The position numbers were made by a program, and so were the translations under genes. Shown here piece after piece: positions 25,997 through 33,122 of a DNA stretch of 64,000 bases. A model generated the notes under the pieces. That model saw only the letters and a program-made list of their open reading frames with translations, was not told the origin of the DNA and made no database searches. This DNA comes from Dyadobacter tibetensis Y620-1 (GTDB lineage: Bacteria; Bacteroidota; Bacteroidia; Cytophagales; Spirosomataceae): positions 62,001 through 126,000 of the forward strand of contig NZ_AZQN01000010.1 in assembly GCF_000566685.1 (NCBI RefSeq). Direction: 5' to 3'. Numbering within the stretch: position 1 is the stretch's first letter; each line of letters starts with the position of its first letter.

Positions 25997-27145
25997 ATGA
26001 AAAAGCCATTTACTCCTTTTCCTAAAATATGGCTTTCTCCACCACACCTCAGTGGTAGTGAAATAACTTTTGTTGAAGAGGCCCTGGACGGTAACTGGGT
26101 TTCACCGGCAGGTCCTCATTTAGACTCCTTCGAGCAAGATTTAGCAATCTATCTCAATATTCCCCATGCGGTTGCCTTGGCTTCTGGCACCGCAGCACTG
26201 CACCTGGCCTTGGCTATTCTGGGGATAAAGCGAGGTGATTTTGTATGTTGCCAATCCTTGACTTTTGTAGCCTCTGCCAATCCAATCTTGTATCAAGGAG
26301 GCATCCCCGTCTTTGTTGATAGTGAAACGGAAAGCTGGAATATATGCCCCGATGCATTGGAAGCGGCATTTAAAAAATATGCACGACGAGGTAAAATACC
26401 TAAGGCAGTCATCGTTGTCCATTTGTTTGGGATGCCAGCAAATTTGGGAGCCCTGCTACCGCTCTGCCAGCATTACGGCGTGGCACTTATCGAGGATGCT
26501 GCCGAGGCCCTAGGTAGCATCTATTTCGGACAATCGCTGGGTACGGCCGGGGATATGGGAATAATATCATTTAACGGGAATAAAATCATTACTACATCTG
26601 CAGGAGGGGCATTACTCACTAAAGATAAATTCAACGCCGAGAAGGCCCGGTTTTTATCTACGCAAGCCAAGGAAGAATCTCCCTATTATCAACATAGGGA
26701 AGTGGGATACAACTATAGAATGAGCAATATTTGTGCAGGAATAGGTCGGAGTCAGCTTTTGGTCTTATCTGAGCGAGTTCGTGCCCGCCGGGCAATTTTC
26801 CATTTTTATCAAACACACCTAGCATCATTCACGGAAATATCATTTCAGCCTGAGGCCAGCGCAAGTAGATCTAACCGCTGGCTAACCGCCTTACTGCTGG
26901 ACCCTGTGTTGGGAAAGAAAAATTGGCCCGAGCAAATACGCGCCCGAATGGAGGGGCAGGGGATAGAAACACGCAGGGTGTGGAAGCCCATGCATTTGCA
27001 GCCTCTTTTCCGGGATGCCCCTTATATAGGGGGTACAGTGAGCCAGGGGCTATTTGAGCGGGGCCTCTGCCTTCCCTCAGGATCGGCACTTACTGAAGAC
27101 CAGCTTCTCCGGATTGTTGATGAATTAAGACTGGTATTATCATAA
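25997..27145 (+). CDS. PglE-like DegT/DnrJ/EryC1 aminotransferase
   Basis: This 382-residue PLP-dependent aminotransferase transfers an amino group from glutamate to the 4-keto sugar nucleotide. The PLP lysine is K196 in SFNGNKIITTSAGG. VALASGTAALHLALA forms the phosphate pocket, and EDAAEALGS provides the Asp facing the pyridine nitrogen. The C-terminal part RRVWKPMHLQPLF is typical of bacillosamine and legionaminic-pathway enzymes. It ends the four-gene run that began with E1. The 4,6-dehydratase (PglF) that would make its substrate is not in the window, so the pathway is incomplete here. Confidence 0.9.
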   Translation: MKKPFTPFPKIWLSPPHLSGSEITFVEEALDGNWVSPAGPHLDSFEQDLAIYLNIPHAVALASGTAALHLALAILGIKRGDFVCCQSLTFVASANPILYQGGIPVFVDSETESWNICPDALEAAFKKYARRGKIPKAVIVVHLFGMPANLGALLPLCQHYGVALIEDAAEALGSIYFGQSLGTAGDMGIISFNGNKIITTSAGGALLTKDKFNAEKARFLSTQAKEESPYYQHREVGYNYRMSNICAGIGRSQLLVLSERVRARRAIFHFYQTHLASFTEISFQPEASASRSNRWLTALLLDPVLGKKNWPEQIRARMEGQGIETRRVWKPMHLQPLFRDAPYIGGTVSQGLFERGLCLPSGSALTEDQLLRIVDELRLVLS

Positions 27146-27148
27146 AAA

Positions 27149-27175
27149 AGGGCGGGCTCCAAAGAAGCCTGCCCT
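27149..27175 (-). terminator. Terminator for the FKBP gene
   Basis: Ten-bp arms 27149-27158 and 27166-27175 with one G-T pair. A TTTTTT run follows on the minus strand only, so it works mainly for the leftward FKBP gene; the rightward operon may share it. Confidence 0.7.
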
Positions 27176-27201
27176 AGGGTATGAACCTTAATTTAAGGTT
27201 T

Positions 27202-28056
27202 TTAAAGTATCTCTAATTCAAATTGTAAAGGAGTGTAGCCCGGAATAGATGGAAGGCTCCCCGCGGTACCATAGCCTAGTGATGATGGAAATACGACAAT
27301 GGCTTTCTCCCCTTTGCGCATGCGGCGTACGGCCCTGTCAAAGCCAGCAATAGCTCCAGACGTGCCCGTGGTCAGTGAGAAGGTACCTTCGTCAAACTTC
27401 TTATCGTTTAAGAATTTGCCAGTGTATTTGACACTTACCGATTTGCCCACTCCCAAAGTATCTCCTACTACCTGATTGGTACGGATAATTACGAGATTAG
27501 CTGGGGTTCTTTCAGATACCTGGAATTGTTTTTTCTCTAAGAAATCGTCGATTTGCTGAACTTCTGTACGGTTTTTGATGAGTTCTAATTCCATACGAAC
27601 AGGTGAATAAGCAGGAATGTTACTCTGGCTAGAGGAGCCAAAAGCATAGTAATATGGTAAGAAAAAGGTTGTTTTCTCTCCTTGACGCATTTTATAAATG
27701 CCTAGATCCAGACCATAAAACTGAGTTAAGTTAGCGCCAACCGTAAAGGTATAAGTAGAGTCGGTATCTGTAGATAATACCTTTTGACCCGTCAGTAGGT
27801 AAACCGCTACCTTCACCGTAGCGGCATCGCCACTTTTTATTTGTTGACCACTTGGGTTAGGAGTCCGGTTTATATAGTAGTATCCCGCAGAATCTTTGAC
27901 GGCGGCACTCTTCATGCTGTCGGCATTTATGGCAGCCTCAATTGCGGCGATGTTTTCAATAGCCATCTCCTCATCCTTGTTATCATCTTTCATACAACTT
28001 GTCATTCCCATTACTACCAAGAAGGGTAATATTTGGACTAATAGTCTGCTTTTCAT
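27202..28056 (-). CDS. FKBP-type peptidyl-prolyl isomerase lipoprotein
   Basis: The 284-residue lipoprotein (lipobox VVMGMTSCMKDD) has two FKBP-like domains. The first (about 75-170) is degenerate but keeps FYGLDLGIYKMRQGEKTTFF. The second (about 195-284) is well conserved: VSVKYTGKFLNDKKFDEG, GAIAGFDRAVRRMRKGEKAI and FPSSLGYG. It would catalyse proline isomerisation or chaperone proteins in the periplasm, attached to a membrane. The similar GxDxxxxxMRxGEK elements in both halves suggest an internal duplication with one half decayed. It is transcribed alone. Confidence 0.9.
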   Translation of the reverse strand: MKSRLLVQILPFLVVMGMTSCMKDDNKDEEMAIENIAAIEAAINADSMKSAAVKDSAGYYYINRTPNPSGQQIKSGDAATVKVAVYLLTGQKVLSTDTDSTYTFTVGANLTQFYGLDLGIYKMRQGEKTTFFLPYYYAFGSSSQSNIPAYSPVRMELELIKNRTEVQQIDDFLEKKQFQVSERTPANLVIIRTNQVVGDTLGVGKSVSVKYTGKFLNDKKFDEGTFSLTTGTSGAIAGFDRAVRRMRKGEKAIVVFPSSLGYGTAGSLPSIPGYTPLQFELEIL

Positions 28057-28140
28057 CGAAATAGAATTAATTAAATATCATTAAAAATTAAGCTTGTACT
28101 TACTACGACGCAGATACCGCCAGAATAGTTGTAAAGAAGG

Positions 28141-28797
28141 TTATAAAACTTTCTTTTTTTGCATTGCCTCAAAATATTTGCAGAAATGTGTAAGCGCACA
28201 GCGGCTGCACTGGGGAGTTCTGGCCAGGCAGACATAACGCCCATGTAATATGAGCCAGTGGTGCGCTTTAGGGATAAGATCCTGTGGTATAAACTTAATC
28301 AGCTCTTTCTCTACGGTCAGTGGTGTGGAGGCTGTTTTGGGAACCAGGCCCAACCGGTGTGATACCCTAAACACATGCGTATCGACGGCCATAGTAGGCT
28401 GGTTAAATATAACGGAGGCAATTACATTTGCCGTTTTGCGCCCCACTCCGGGAAGTTTCTGAAGCTCGTCGACCTGGGCTGGGATTTCCCCCTGAAATTC
28501 TTCGATCAGTTTACGACCAAGACCTACCAGGTGTTTGCTTTTGTTGTTGGGGTAGGAGATAGAACGGATGTAGGTAAAGACCTCGTCAACGGTCGATAGG
28601 GCCAAGGCTTGGGCGTCGGGGTAGCGTTCGAAAAGGGCAGGGGTGACCATATTTACACGCTTGTCGGTGCATTGGGCCGACAACACTACGGCCACCAGGA
28701 GCTGGAAGGGATTTTGATAATGTAGTTCGGTCTCTGGTTCAGGGAAATGTTGGGTGAAGTATTCGATCAGGTTCCGATATCGTTCTTTCTTAAGCAT
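28141..28797 (-). CDS. nth: Endonuclease III
   Basis: Nth is a DNA glycosylase/AP lyase that removes oxidised pyrimidines. From the ATG at 28797 (MLKKERYRNLIEYFTQHFPE) it has 218 residues, the usual size. The helix-hairpin-helix LPGVGRKTANVIASVIF contains the catalytic Lys, and AVDTHVFRVSHR contains the catalytic Asp. The C-terminal 4Fe-4S motif is complete (C-x6-C-x2-C-x5-C). The frame stays open upstream to 29079, but that stretch is non-family sequence with a tandem repeat and a terminator, so it is treated as non-coding. Confidence 0.95.
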   Translation of the reverse strand: MLKKERYRNLIEYFTQHFPEPETELHYQNPFQLLVAVVLSAQCTDKRVNMVTPALFERYPDAQALALSTVDEVFTYIRSISYPNNKSKHLVGLGRKLIEEFQGEIPAQVDELQKLPGVGRKTANVIASVIFNQPTMAVDTHVFRVSHRLGLVPKTASTPLTVEKELIKFIPQDLIPKAHHWLILHGRYVCLARTPQCSRCALTHFCKYFEAMQKKKVL

Positions 28798-28841
28798 AGA
28801 TCGTGGTATTGGTGACAAAGGCGGCTGGCAGCCCGGTCTGC

Positions 28842-28867
28842 AAGTTGCAGAATATTTCCAGCAACTT
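28842..28867. repeat. Short hairpin upstream of nth
   Basis: AAGTTGC (28842-28848) pairs with GCAACTT (28861-28867) around a 12-base loop. It lies in the nth leader about 45-70 bp from the start codon. The role is unknown. Confidence 0.4.
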
Positions 28868-28890
28868 AAAATTTGCCTTATCTCAAAATA

Positions 28891-28944
28891 GGGCTCCGCC
28901 TGAAGGGCTCGGTCTGAAGGGCTCGGTCTGAAGGGCTCCGCCTG
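28891..28944. repeat. Tandem 14-bp repeat upstream of nth
   Basis: Almost four copies of the unit GGGCTC-SGY-CTGAA in direct tandem. Copies 1 and 4 carry CGC and copies 2 and 3 carry GGT at the variable place. CGGTCTG inside the array (28924-28930) can also pair with CAGACCG just after it (28951-28957). It lies in the nth leader and resembles slippage-prone or protein-binding arrays; the function is unknown. Confidence 0.8.
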
Positions 28945-29003
28945 TTTCCCCAGACCGGGAGTGGCACTTCCATAGGGCCGGAGAGATTTTAAACTAGATT
29001 CAT

Positions 29004-29053
29004 GGTAACAAAAAAATACCAGCCAATTGCTTGACTGGTATTTTTTTGTTACC
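29004..29053 (-). terminator. Terminator of the sigma factor operon
   Basis: Perfect 19-bp arms (29004-29022 and 29035-29053) with a 12-base loop. Each arm contains seven A or T in a row next to the ACCAG/CTGGT core. It lies just after the stop of the small sigma-partner gene. Confidence 0.9.
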
Positions 29054-29062
29054 TCTGTGGGC

Positions 29063-29308
29063 CTAGCAGGGCAAGGCACGCAATTTCGTAGACATGGAGG
29101 CAGAGTAATTCAAAATACCCGCCACGGCCTTCTCCGAAGGTACCCGGACTATTTTATTCATCTGGGTTTTAATTTCCAGACTATCCAGGTAAAAGTTCAT
29201 CAGATCGTCGTTGAGCGCCATGGCTGCAACAATTTGATCGTTCTCTTTTTCGGTTGTTTCGGCATAGAGATACCTTACAACATCATCGTAAGTAAAAGTT
29301 TTTGTCAT
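29063..29308 (-). CDS. Small acidic partner of ECF sigma factor
   Basis: The 81-residue protein starts MTKTFTYDDVVRYLYAETTE and continues with a helical stretch (NDDLMNFYLDSLEIKTQMNK). It overlaps the end of the sigma gene by 26 bp, so the two are translationally linked. The N-terminal part resembles the start of Bacteroidota anti-sigma proteins (YDD.VRYLY.E), but there is no membrane helix and no zinc-binding His-Cys-Cys motif. A role as a soluble regulator of the sigma factor is inferred from position only. A start four codons upstream (29320) is possible. Confidence 0.7.
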   Translation of the reverse strand: MTKTFTYDDVVRYLYAETTEKENDQIVAAMALNDDLMNFYLDSLEIKTQMNKIVRVPSEKAVAGILNYSASMSTKLRALPC

Positions 29309-29882
29309 ATTGTGGGGCACGTTGGTTAAATTGCTTACGCAGGTTTATTAACGCGTAACGCATTCTACCCAATGCCGTATTGATACTCACACCCGTTGCA
29401 TCGGCAATTTCCTGGAAGCTCATGTCCTCATAATGGCGCATGATCAACACCTGCTTTTGCACTTCGGGCAGCTTCTGGATCATCTCCCTAAGCTGTTCAT
29501 GTGTTTCCTGCCGAATCTGAATCGACTCTACGGAATCCTCCGAAAAGTCTAACGTATTAAATACGCTGCTTCCATCTTCGAACACTACATTGGGGTAGCG
29601 TTTGTCACGTCTGAAATAATCAATGGCGAGGTTGTGTGCAATCCGTATGATCCAAGGTAAAAATTTTCCTTCATCATTATACCTACCCGATTTTATGGTA
29701 TCTACAGCCTTAATAAATGTGTCTTGTAATAAGTCTTCGGCTACGTATTGATCCTTTACTATCAGGTATATAGTGGTGTATATTCTCGACTTATGGCGCT
29801 GAACAAGCTTCTCAAAAGCCTTTTCATTACCACGGATGTACAAAGTTACCAACTCACTGTCGCTAACGAATACTTTCTCCAT
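29283..29882 (-). CDS. RpoE-like ECF sigma factor
   Basis: The 199-residue sigma-70 family factor has only regions 2 and 4. Region 2 (about 25-95) includes YVAEDLLQDTFIKAV for core binding and the -10-recognising WIIRIAHNLAIDYFRRDKR. Region 4 (about 135-190) includes the helix-turn-helix MSFQEIADATGVSINTALGR. ECF factors direct polymerase to stress or envelope regulons. The next gene overlaps its 3' end and probably modulates it. The target promoters cannot be read from this window. The upstream region holds no clear TAnnTTTG box, which leaves room for auto-regulation. Confidence 0.93.
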   Translation of the reverse strand: MEKVFVSDSELVTLYIRGNEKAFEKLVQRHKSRIYTTIYLIVKDQYVAEDLLQDTFIKAVDTIKSGRYNDEGKFLPWIIRIAHNLAIDYFRRDKRYPNVVFEDGSSVFNTLDFSEDSVESIQIRQETHEQLREMIQKLPEVQKQVLIMRHYEDMSFQEIADATGVSINTALGRMRYALINLRKQFNQRAPQYDKNFYLR

Positions 29883-30244
29883 TTTTCTATTCGATTTAGT
29901 TAACGTAGAGTAGTTGGTCTATATTGTATCTCCTTTCTTGTTTGGTGAGTAAATAATTGAAATAGTACTAATTTTGGCTTATGACGATTCAAAGAAATAA
30001 ATTTGCTAAGCTAATTGCAAATCTTTGTTAGGCTTTTTTTATTGAATGCCTTACTTTAACAGTTGTTAACAGGGGCGAACAGTCTAAACTTTTTTGTGTA
30101 TATTTTTAAATTATTAGTCGGGTGCACGTACCCGAAATAGGATATAACATATAATATACGAAATTTTTCTATCATTTGGATGCCTTGCCTCGAATGTTTT
30201 TTTATTCACTGTCTGGCATTCCCTTTTATAATCTCCCATTTAGC
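29883..30244. other. Divergent control region of the sigma and HAD genes
   Basis: These 362 bp have no supported gene; an in-frame TTG at 30176 would extend the HAD protein but is not favoured. The stretch is AT-rich, with a weak hairpin ATTTGC/GCAAAT at 30001-30022 before a run of T, and an operator-like dyad at 30118-30135. Promoters for both divergent genes must lie here. Confidence 0.55.
30118..30135. promoter_or_regulatory. Operator-like dyad TCGGGT-N6-ACCCGA
   Basis: Perfect 6-bp arms TCGGGT (30118-30123) and ACCCGA (30130-30135), GC-rich inside an AT-rich intergenic stretch. It lies 110 bp upstream of the HAD gene start. Size and spacing fit a dimeric repressor site; no regulator can be assigned. 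Confidence 0.4.
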
Positions 30245-30940
30245 ATGCGCTACCGGCATTTATTTTTTGATTTAGATCATACACTCTGGGATTTCGAAAG
30301 GAATTCCGCAGAGTCACTAGACGAAATTTATCAGAATTGGTCACTCCATCAATTGGGAATTGACTCCTGCGATCGCTTTATAAGTTCTTTTCTGAAAATA
30401 AATTCTGAGCTTTGGCAGGCATTCGACGCAGGGCAACTGGAACATACAGACATTCGTAAAAACCGTTTTCGTTTGGTGTTCGAAACCCTTGGGGTCGCCT
30501 GCCCTGATAATCATCTTGATATTGGAGAGTCCTATCTGAGCAGCTTGCCCACCAAAAAATATTTGTTAGAAGGAGCCCTTGATGTGCTAGAACATGTAAG
30601 GGCAATGGGATACCAAACGCACGTGATCACCAATGGCTTTCAGGACGTTCAGGGAAGGAAGATAAAGAGCGCCGGCATTCACCCCTATTTTGGCCATGTG
30701 ATTACCTTCGATACGGCCAACGCAAAGAAGCCAGATCCCAGAATATTTCAATATGCATTGGAGTTGACTCAAGCAGACGCTCATTCCAGCCTGATGATTG
30801 GTGATAATTGGGTAGCTGATATAGAAGGTGCCCGAAGCGTAGGAATGGATACGGTTTATTATAATCCGGCTGGATTAACTTTTAATGAGCGTCCTACCTA
30901 TGATATCCGCCATTTGCATGAGCTCCTTAACATTCTTTAG
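30245..30940 (+). CDS. YjjG-type HAD nucleotidase/phosphatase
   Basis: The 231-residue HAD hydrolase has the nucleophile motif FFDLDHTLWDF at residues 7-17. Motif II is VITNGF, and motifs III/IV are KKPDPRIF and MIGDNWVADIEGA. The four-helix cap and the start DLDHTLWDFERNS match the YjjG/noncanonical pyrimidine nucleotidase family, which removes phosphate from damaged nucleoside monophosphates. ATG at 30245 gives the usual N terminus (MRYRHLFFD); an upstream TTG at 30176 would add 23 atypical residues. It converges on the protease gene with 20 bp between stops and no visible terminator. Confidence 0.88.
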   Translation: MRYRHLFFDLDHTLWDFERNSAESLDEIYQNWSLHQLGIDSCDRFISSFLKINSELWQAFDAGQLEHTDIRKNRFRLVFETLGVACPDNHLDIGESYLSSLPTKKYLLEGALDVLEHVRAMGYQTHVITNGFQDVQGRKIKSAGIHPYFGHVITFDTANAKKPDPRIFQYALELTQADAHSSLMIGDNWVADIEGARSVGMDTVYYNPAGLTFNERPTYDIRHLHELLNIL

Positions 30941-30960
30941 CTTAAGATTGAATAGCTCCA

Positions 30961-31851
30961 TCAGGCATTATCTTCAAAGTATTGTACCCTTTTTTCTTTT
31001 AAAAATTGCTTGATGATATCTACATGAACACATTGGCCAACGTTTAGAAAAGGGTAGTTGGATACCCGCTTGCGCTGGCCCTCGGAGGTGACTTCCCGGT
31101 TGATCTGGTCGAAGCCCAGATGCAAATGCCGGGTGGAGCTTTGCATGCCATAAATAAGACCGTGTGTGTCGAAAAGCGGCCCCCCACTCTGGCCTTTTAG
31201 GCCGGGGGTGCTCATCTCAATAGCCGTAACTTCATTGCCTTCGCCTATGCGCCGGGTTATTATGCCGTCGATGGGAAAGCTTGGAGAATTTTGCCGCCCT
31301 TCACTAGTCCATTCAATATCATTTCGCATGCGGTTGTAACGATAATTGGTAAATTCGGGAAAGGGATAGCCTAACCGGCAAAGATATTTTCCTGGCTTCA
31401 AAAGACTGGCGTCTTTTAGGAAAGTGGCATGGCCCTTGTAGAGCAACTGGTCGAAGTTTTTGAATTGGATCAATGCCAGATCCTGGCTTGGATGGAGTGA
31501 TACCGACAGGTTCTTATAGTTTTTTACACATTGTATGAAATGAAAGATGATGCGGATTACACTTTCATCGGTGATTTTATATCGACCTTCCAATAACTCC
31601 CGCTGATGCTTCTGACCTGGATCATTGGCGAATTTCCTTAAGTCGGCATTGAAACGCAGATAATTTTCGTAAATGGCATTCGCATGAAGAATTTGGTTGG
31701 CCACATGCCGGCAGGTAATGGCAAAGCCATCATCGTTGACAAAAAATAAGGTGGCTGTGCCTGGGACGATATCGGTGCCCTTGTAGTATCGTGCAATAAA
31801 ATGAATGGGCCGGGTGAATCTTTCTACGTTCTCAATGGCTTCAACAAACAT
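30961..31851 (-). CDS. Trypsin-like serine protease domain protein
   Basis: The 296-residue protein has a trypsin-fold catalytic triad read as His49 (ITCRHVANQIL), Asp124 (SQDLALIQF) and Ser222 (GLKGQSGGPLFDTHG). No signal peptide, membrane helix or PDZ domain is seen, so a cytoplasmic enzyme is indicated, unlike HtrA/DegP. ATG at 31851 avoids overlap with the preceding gene; the frame extends 19 codons further up without family support. It is last in a four-gene leftward operon after two DUF6089 proteins and a DUF2911 protein. Its substrate is unknown. Confidence 0.8.
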   Translation of the reverse strand: MFVEAIENVERFTRPIHFIARYYKGTDIVPGTATLFFVNDDGFAITCRHVANQILHANAIYENYLRFNADLRKFANDPGQKHQRELLEGRYKITDESVIRIIFHFIQCVKNYKNLSVSLHPSQDLALIQFKNFDQLLYKGHATFLKDASLLKPGKYLCRLGYPFPEFTNYRYNRMRNDIEWTSEGRQNSPSFPIDGIITRRIGEGNEVTAIEMSTPGLKGQSGGPLFDTHGLIYGMQSSTRHLHLGFDQINREVTSEGQRKRVSNYPFLNVGQCVHVDIIKQFLKEKRVQYFEDNA

Positions 31852-31865
31852 GTTTTTTGTCCTGT

Positions 31866-32408
31866 TTATTGGGGAAGAATAGGAATTACGGCCTCGGTCT
31901 GATCCCAACTCAGTACCATATTTACCCCTTCCGGCCTGGGTTCAAAGTAAATGTCGAACATCTCCTGGACCTCGCCCCGGACTCTTATAGGCACATTAAC
32001 TTTCAGGAAATCTTTTCCATCATTATACTCAGTACCCCATTGACCCGATTCTGCATTGAGAATAATCTGCCAGTCGCCCTGTCCTGGAACACTCCATAAT
32101 GAATATTCTCCTGCCGGTAAAGGTTTACCTCCAAAGAGAACTTTCTGCCCAACTTTGAAAACAGTCGCTTCATTGGCTCCAGTCCGCCACACTTTTCCGT
32201 AGGGAACCAGGGCCTTGTCCTGCTCACGTCCGAATACAAATCTACCCTTTTTTGCCGGTCTGCTGAAGTTTACTTGAAGGTCCAGACCGTTTTGCTGATA
32301 TGCCGCCTGGGACGCGGGACTAAAGGATTTGGTGTAACTTTTGAAACCAAAATAGGCAATAAGAATAAGAACAAGAATGGAACTTAGAATGAGTATAACT
32401 TTTTTCAT
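31866..32408 (-). CDS. DUF2911 family membrane-anchored protein
   Basis: The 180-residue protein has one N-terminal membrane helix (ILILSSILVLILIAYFGF) and a beta-rich outer domain. The DUF2911 core is DKALVPYGKVWRTGANEAT, then LPAGEYSLWSVPG. The family is common in Bacteroidota and of unknown function. ATG at 32408 leaves 2 bp after the upstream stop; a start four codons earlier would overlap it. The tight spacing on both sides supports one transcript with the DUF6089 genes and the protease gene. Confidence 0.88.
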   Translation of the reverse strand: MKKVILILSSILVLILIAYFGFKSYTKSFSPASQAAYQQNGLDLQVNFSRPAKKGRFVFGREQDKALVPYGKVWRTGANEATVFKVGQKVLFGGKPLPAGEYSLWSVPGQGDWQIILNAESGQWGTEYNDGKDFLKVNVPIRVRGEVQEMFDIYFEPRPEGVNMVLSWDQTEAVIPILPQ

Positions 32409-32410
32409 GC

Positions 32411-33112
32411 TTAGGGGCAAACGACTCTGTAGAAAGTATAGGTTAACGAAAAACGTAGATAATGATATTTATCCTTGGTAGAAGGATCGCCCTGAAGAAG
32501 CTTCACCGTATTGGTAGGATCCCCGCCCAGGTTGTCCAAATAGTCTGTAAAGGTCTTGCGGGTCCCAAATTCTATGCCCACTCCCCATGGACGGCGAATT
32601 TGATACTTAACGCCCACACCGAATGGTAATATCAAACCATTGGTTTTATAATCGCTGGTACTAATATTGGGCTTAAAGCTGAGTATACCGATTCCTCCAA
32701 AAACATAGGGAGTCCAGTTGAGGGCGAAACGCTTGTCGACGAAGTCTAGAAAATTATATTCAGCCACTGTGCTAGCTTCCAGAATACGGGTTCTGAATTC
32801 CATATTACGCTGCTGCTGCCAGGGACTTTTGCTTTTGCTGTCCTTGGCGCCTATCAATCCTCCTCCTATCTCCGCCCGTAGGGTCAGGGCTCCATTGACA
32901 TTATAGCGAAAGAACAAACTTCCGGCAGGCTTAATATTTTTGGGCTGAAACTGCGGTGCTATATCTCCATTATAGCTATATCCGCCCAGTCCTACTCCCA
33001 ATTCGATACGCTGCCCGTGAGCCTTAGGCGAAGTAAGTACCAATACTATCCCCATAAGAAGGATAAAAATGGTGGGGTTTTTAACGGTATCGGGGAGCTT
33101 GTTAACTTTCAA
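32411..33112 (-). CDS. DUF6089-type outer-membrane beta-barrel protein (second copy)
   Basis: The 233-residue protein has a signal peptide ending HGQ and about eight amphipathic beta strands (RIELGVGLGGYSYNGDIAP, GVGIEFGTRKTFTDYLDNLG). It ends in alternating strand residues (YLRFSLTYTFYRV). It shares the TFTDYLD turn and general order with the upstream neighbour, so the two are diverged duplicates. Bacteroidota proteins of this kind are outer-membrane barrels, some tied to type IX secretion or gliding. A specific role is not shown. It lies 10 bp after the first copy. Confidence 0.8.
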   Translation of the reverse strand: MKVNKLPDTVKNPTIFILLMGIVLVLTSPKAHGQRIELGVGLGGYSYNGDIAPQFQPKNIKPAGSLFFRYNVNGALTLRAEIGGGLIGAKDSKSKSPWQQQRNMEFRTRILEASTVAEYNFLDFVDKRFALNWTPYVFGGIGILSFKPNISTSDYKTNGLILPFGVGVKYQIRRPWGVGIEFGTRKTFTDYLDNLGGDPTNTVKLLQGDPSTKDKYHYLRFSLTYTFYRVVCP

Positions 33113-33122
33113 AAGATTGGAA

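Noticed and set aside
28798..29079. Long N-terminal extension of endonuclease III
   Set aside because: The frame stays open, but the added 94 residues come from a tandem repeat, hairpins and the sigma-operon terminator, and Nth proteins start at the MLKKER position.
30961..31851. Serine protease as part of an anti-phage system
   Set aside because: The neighbours are envelope proteins, and no nuclease, TIR, NTPase or other defence-type domain is present.
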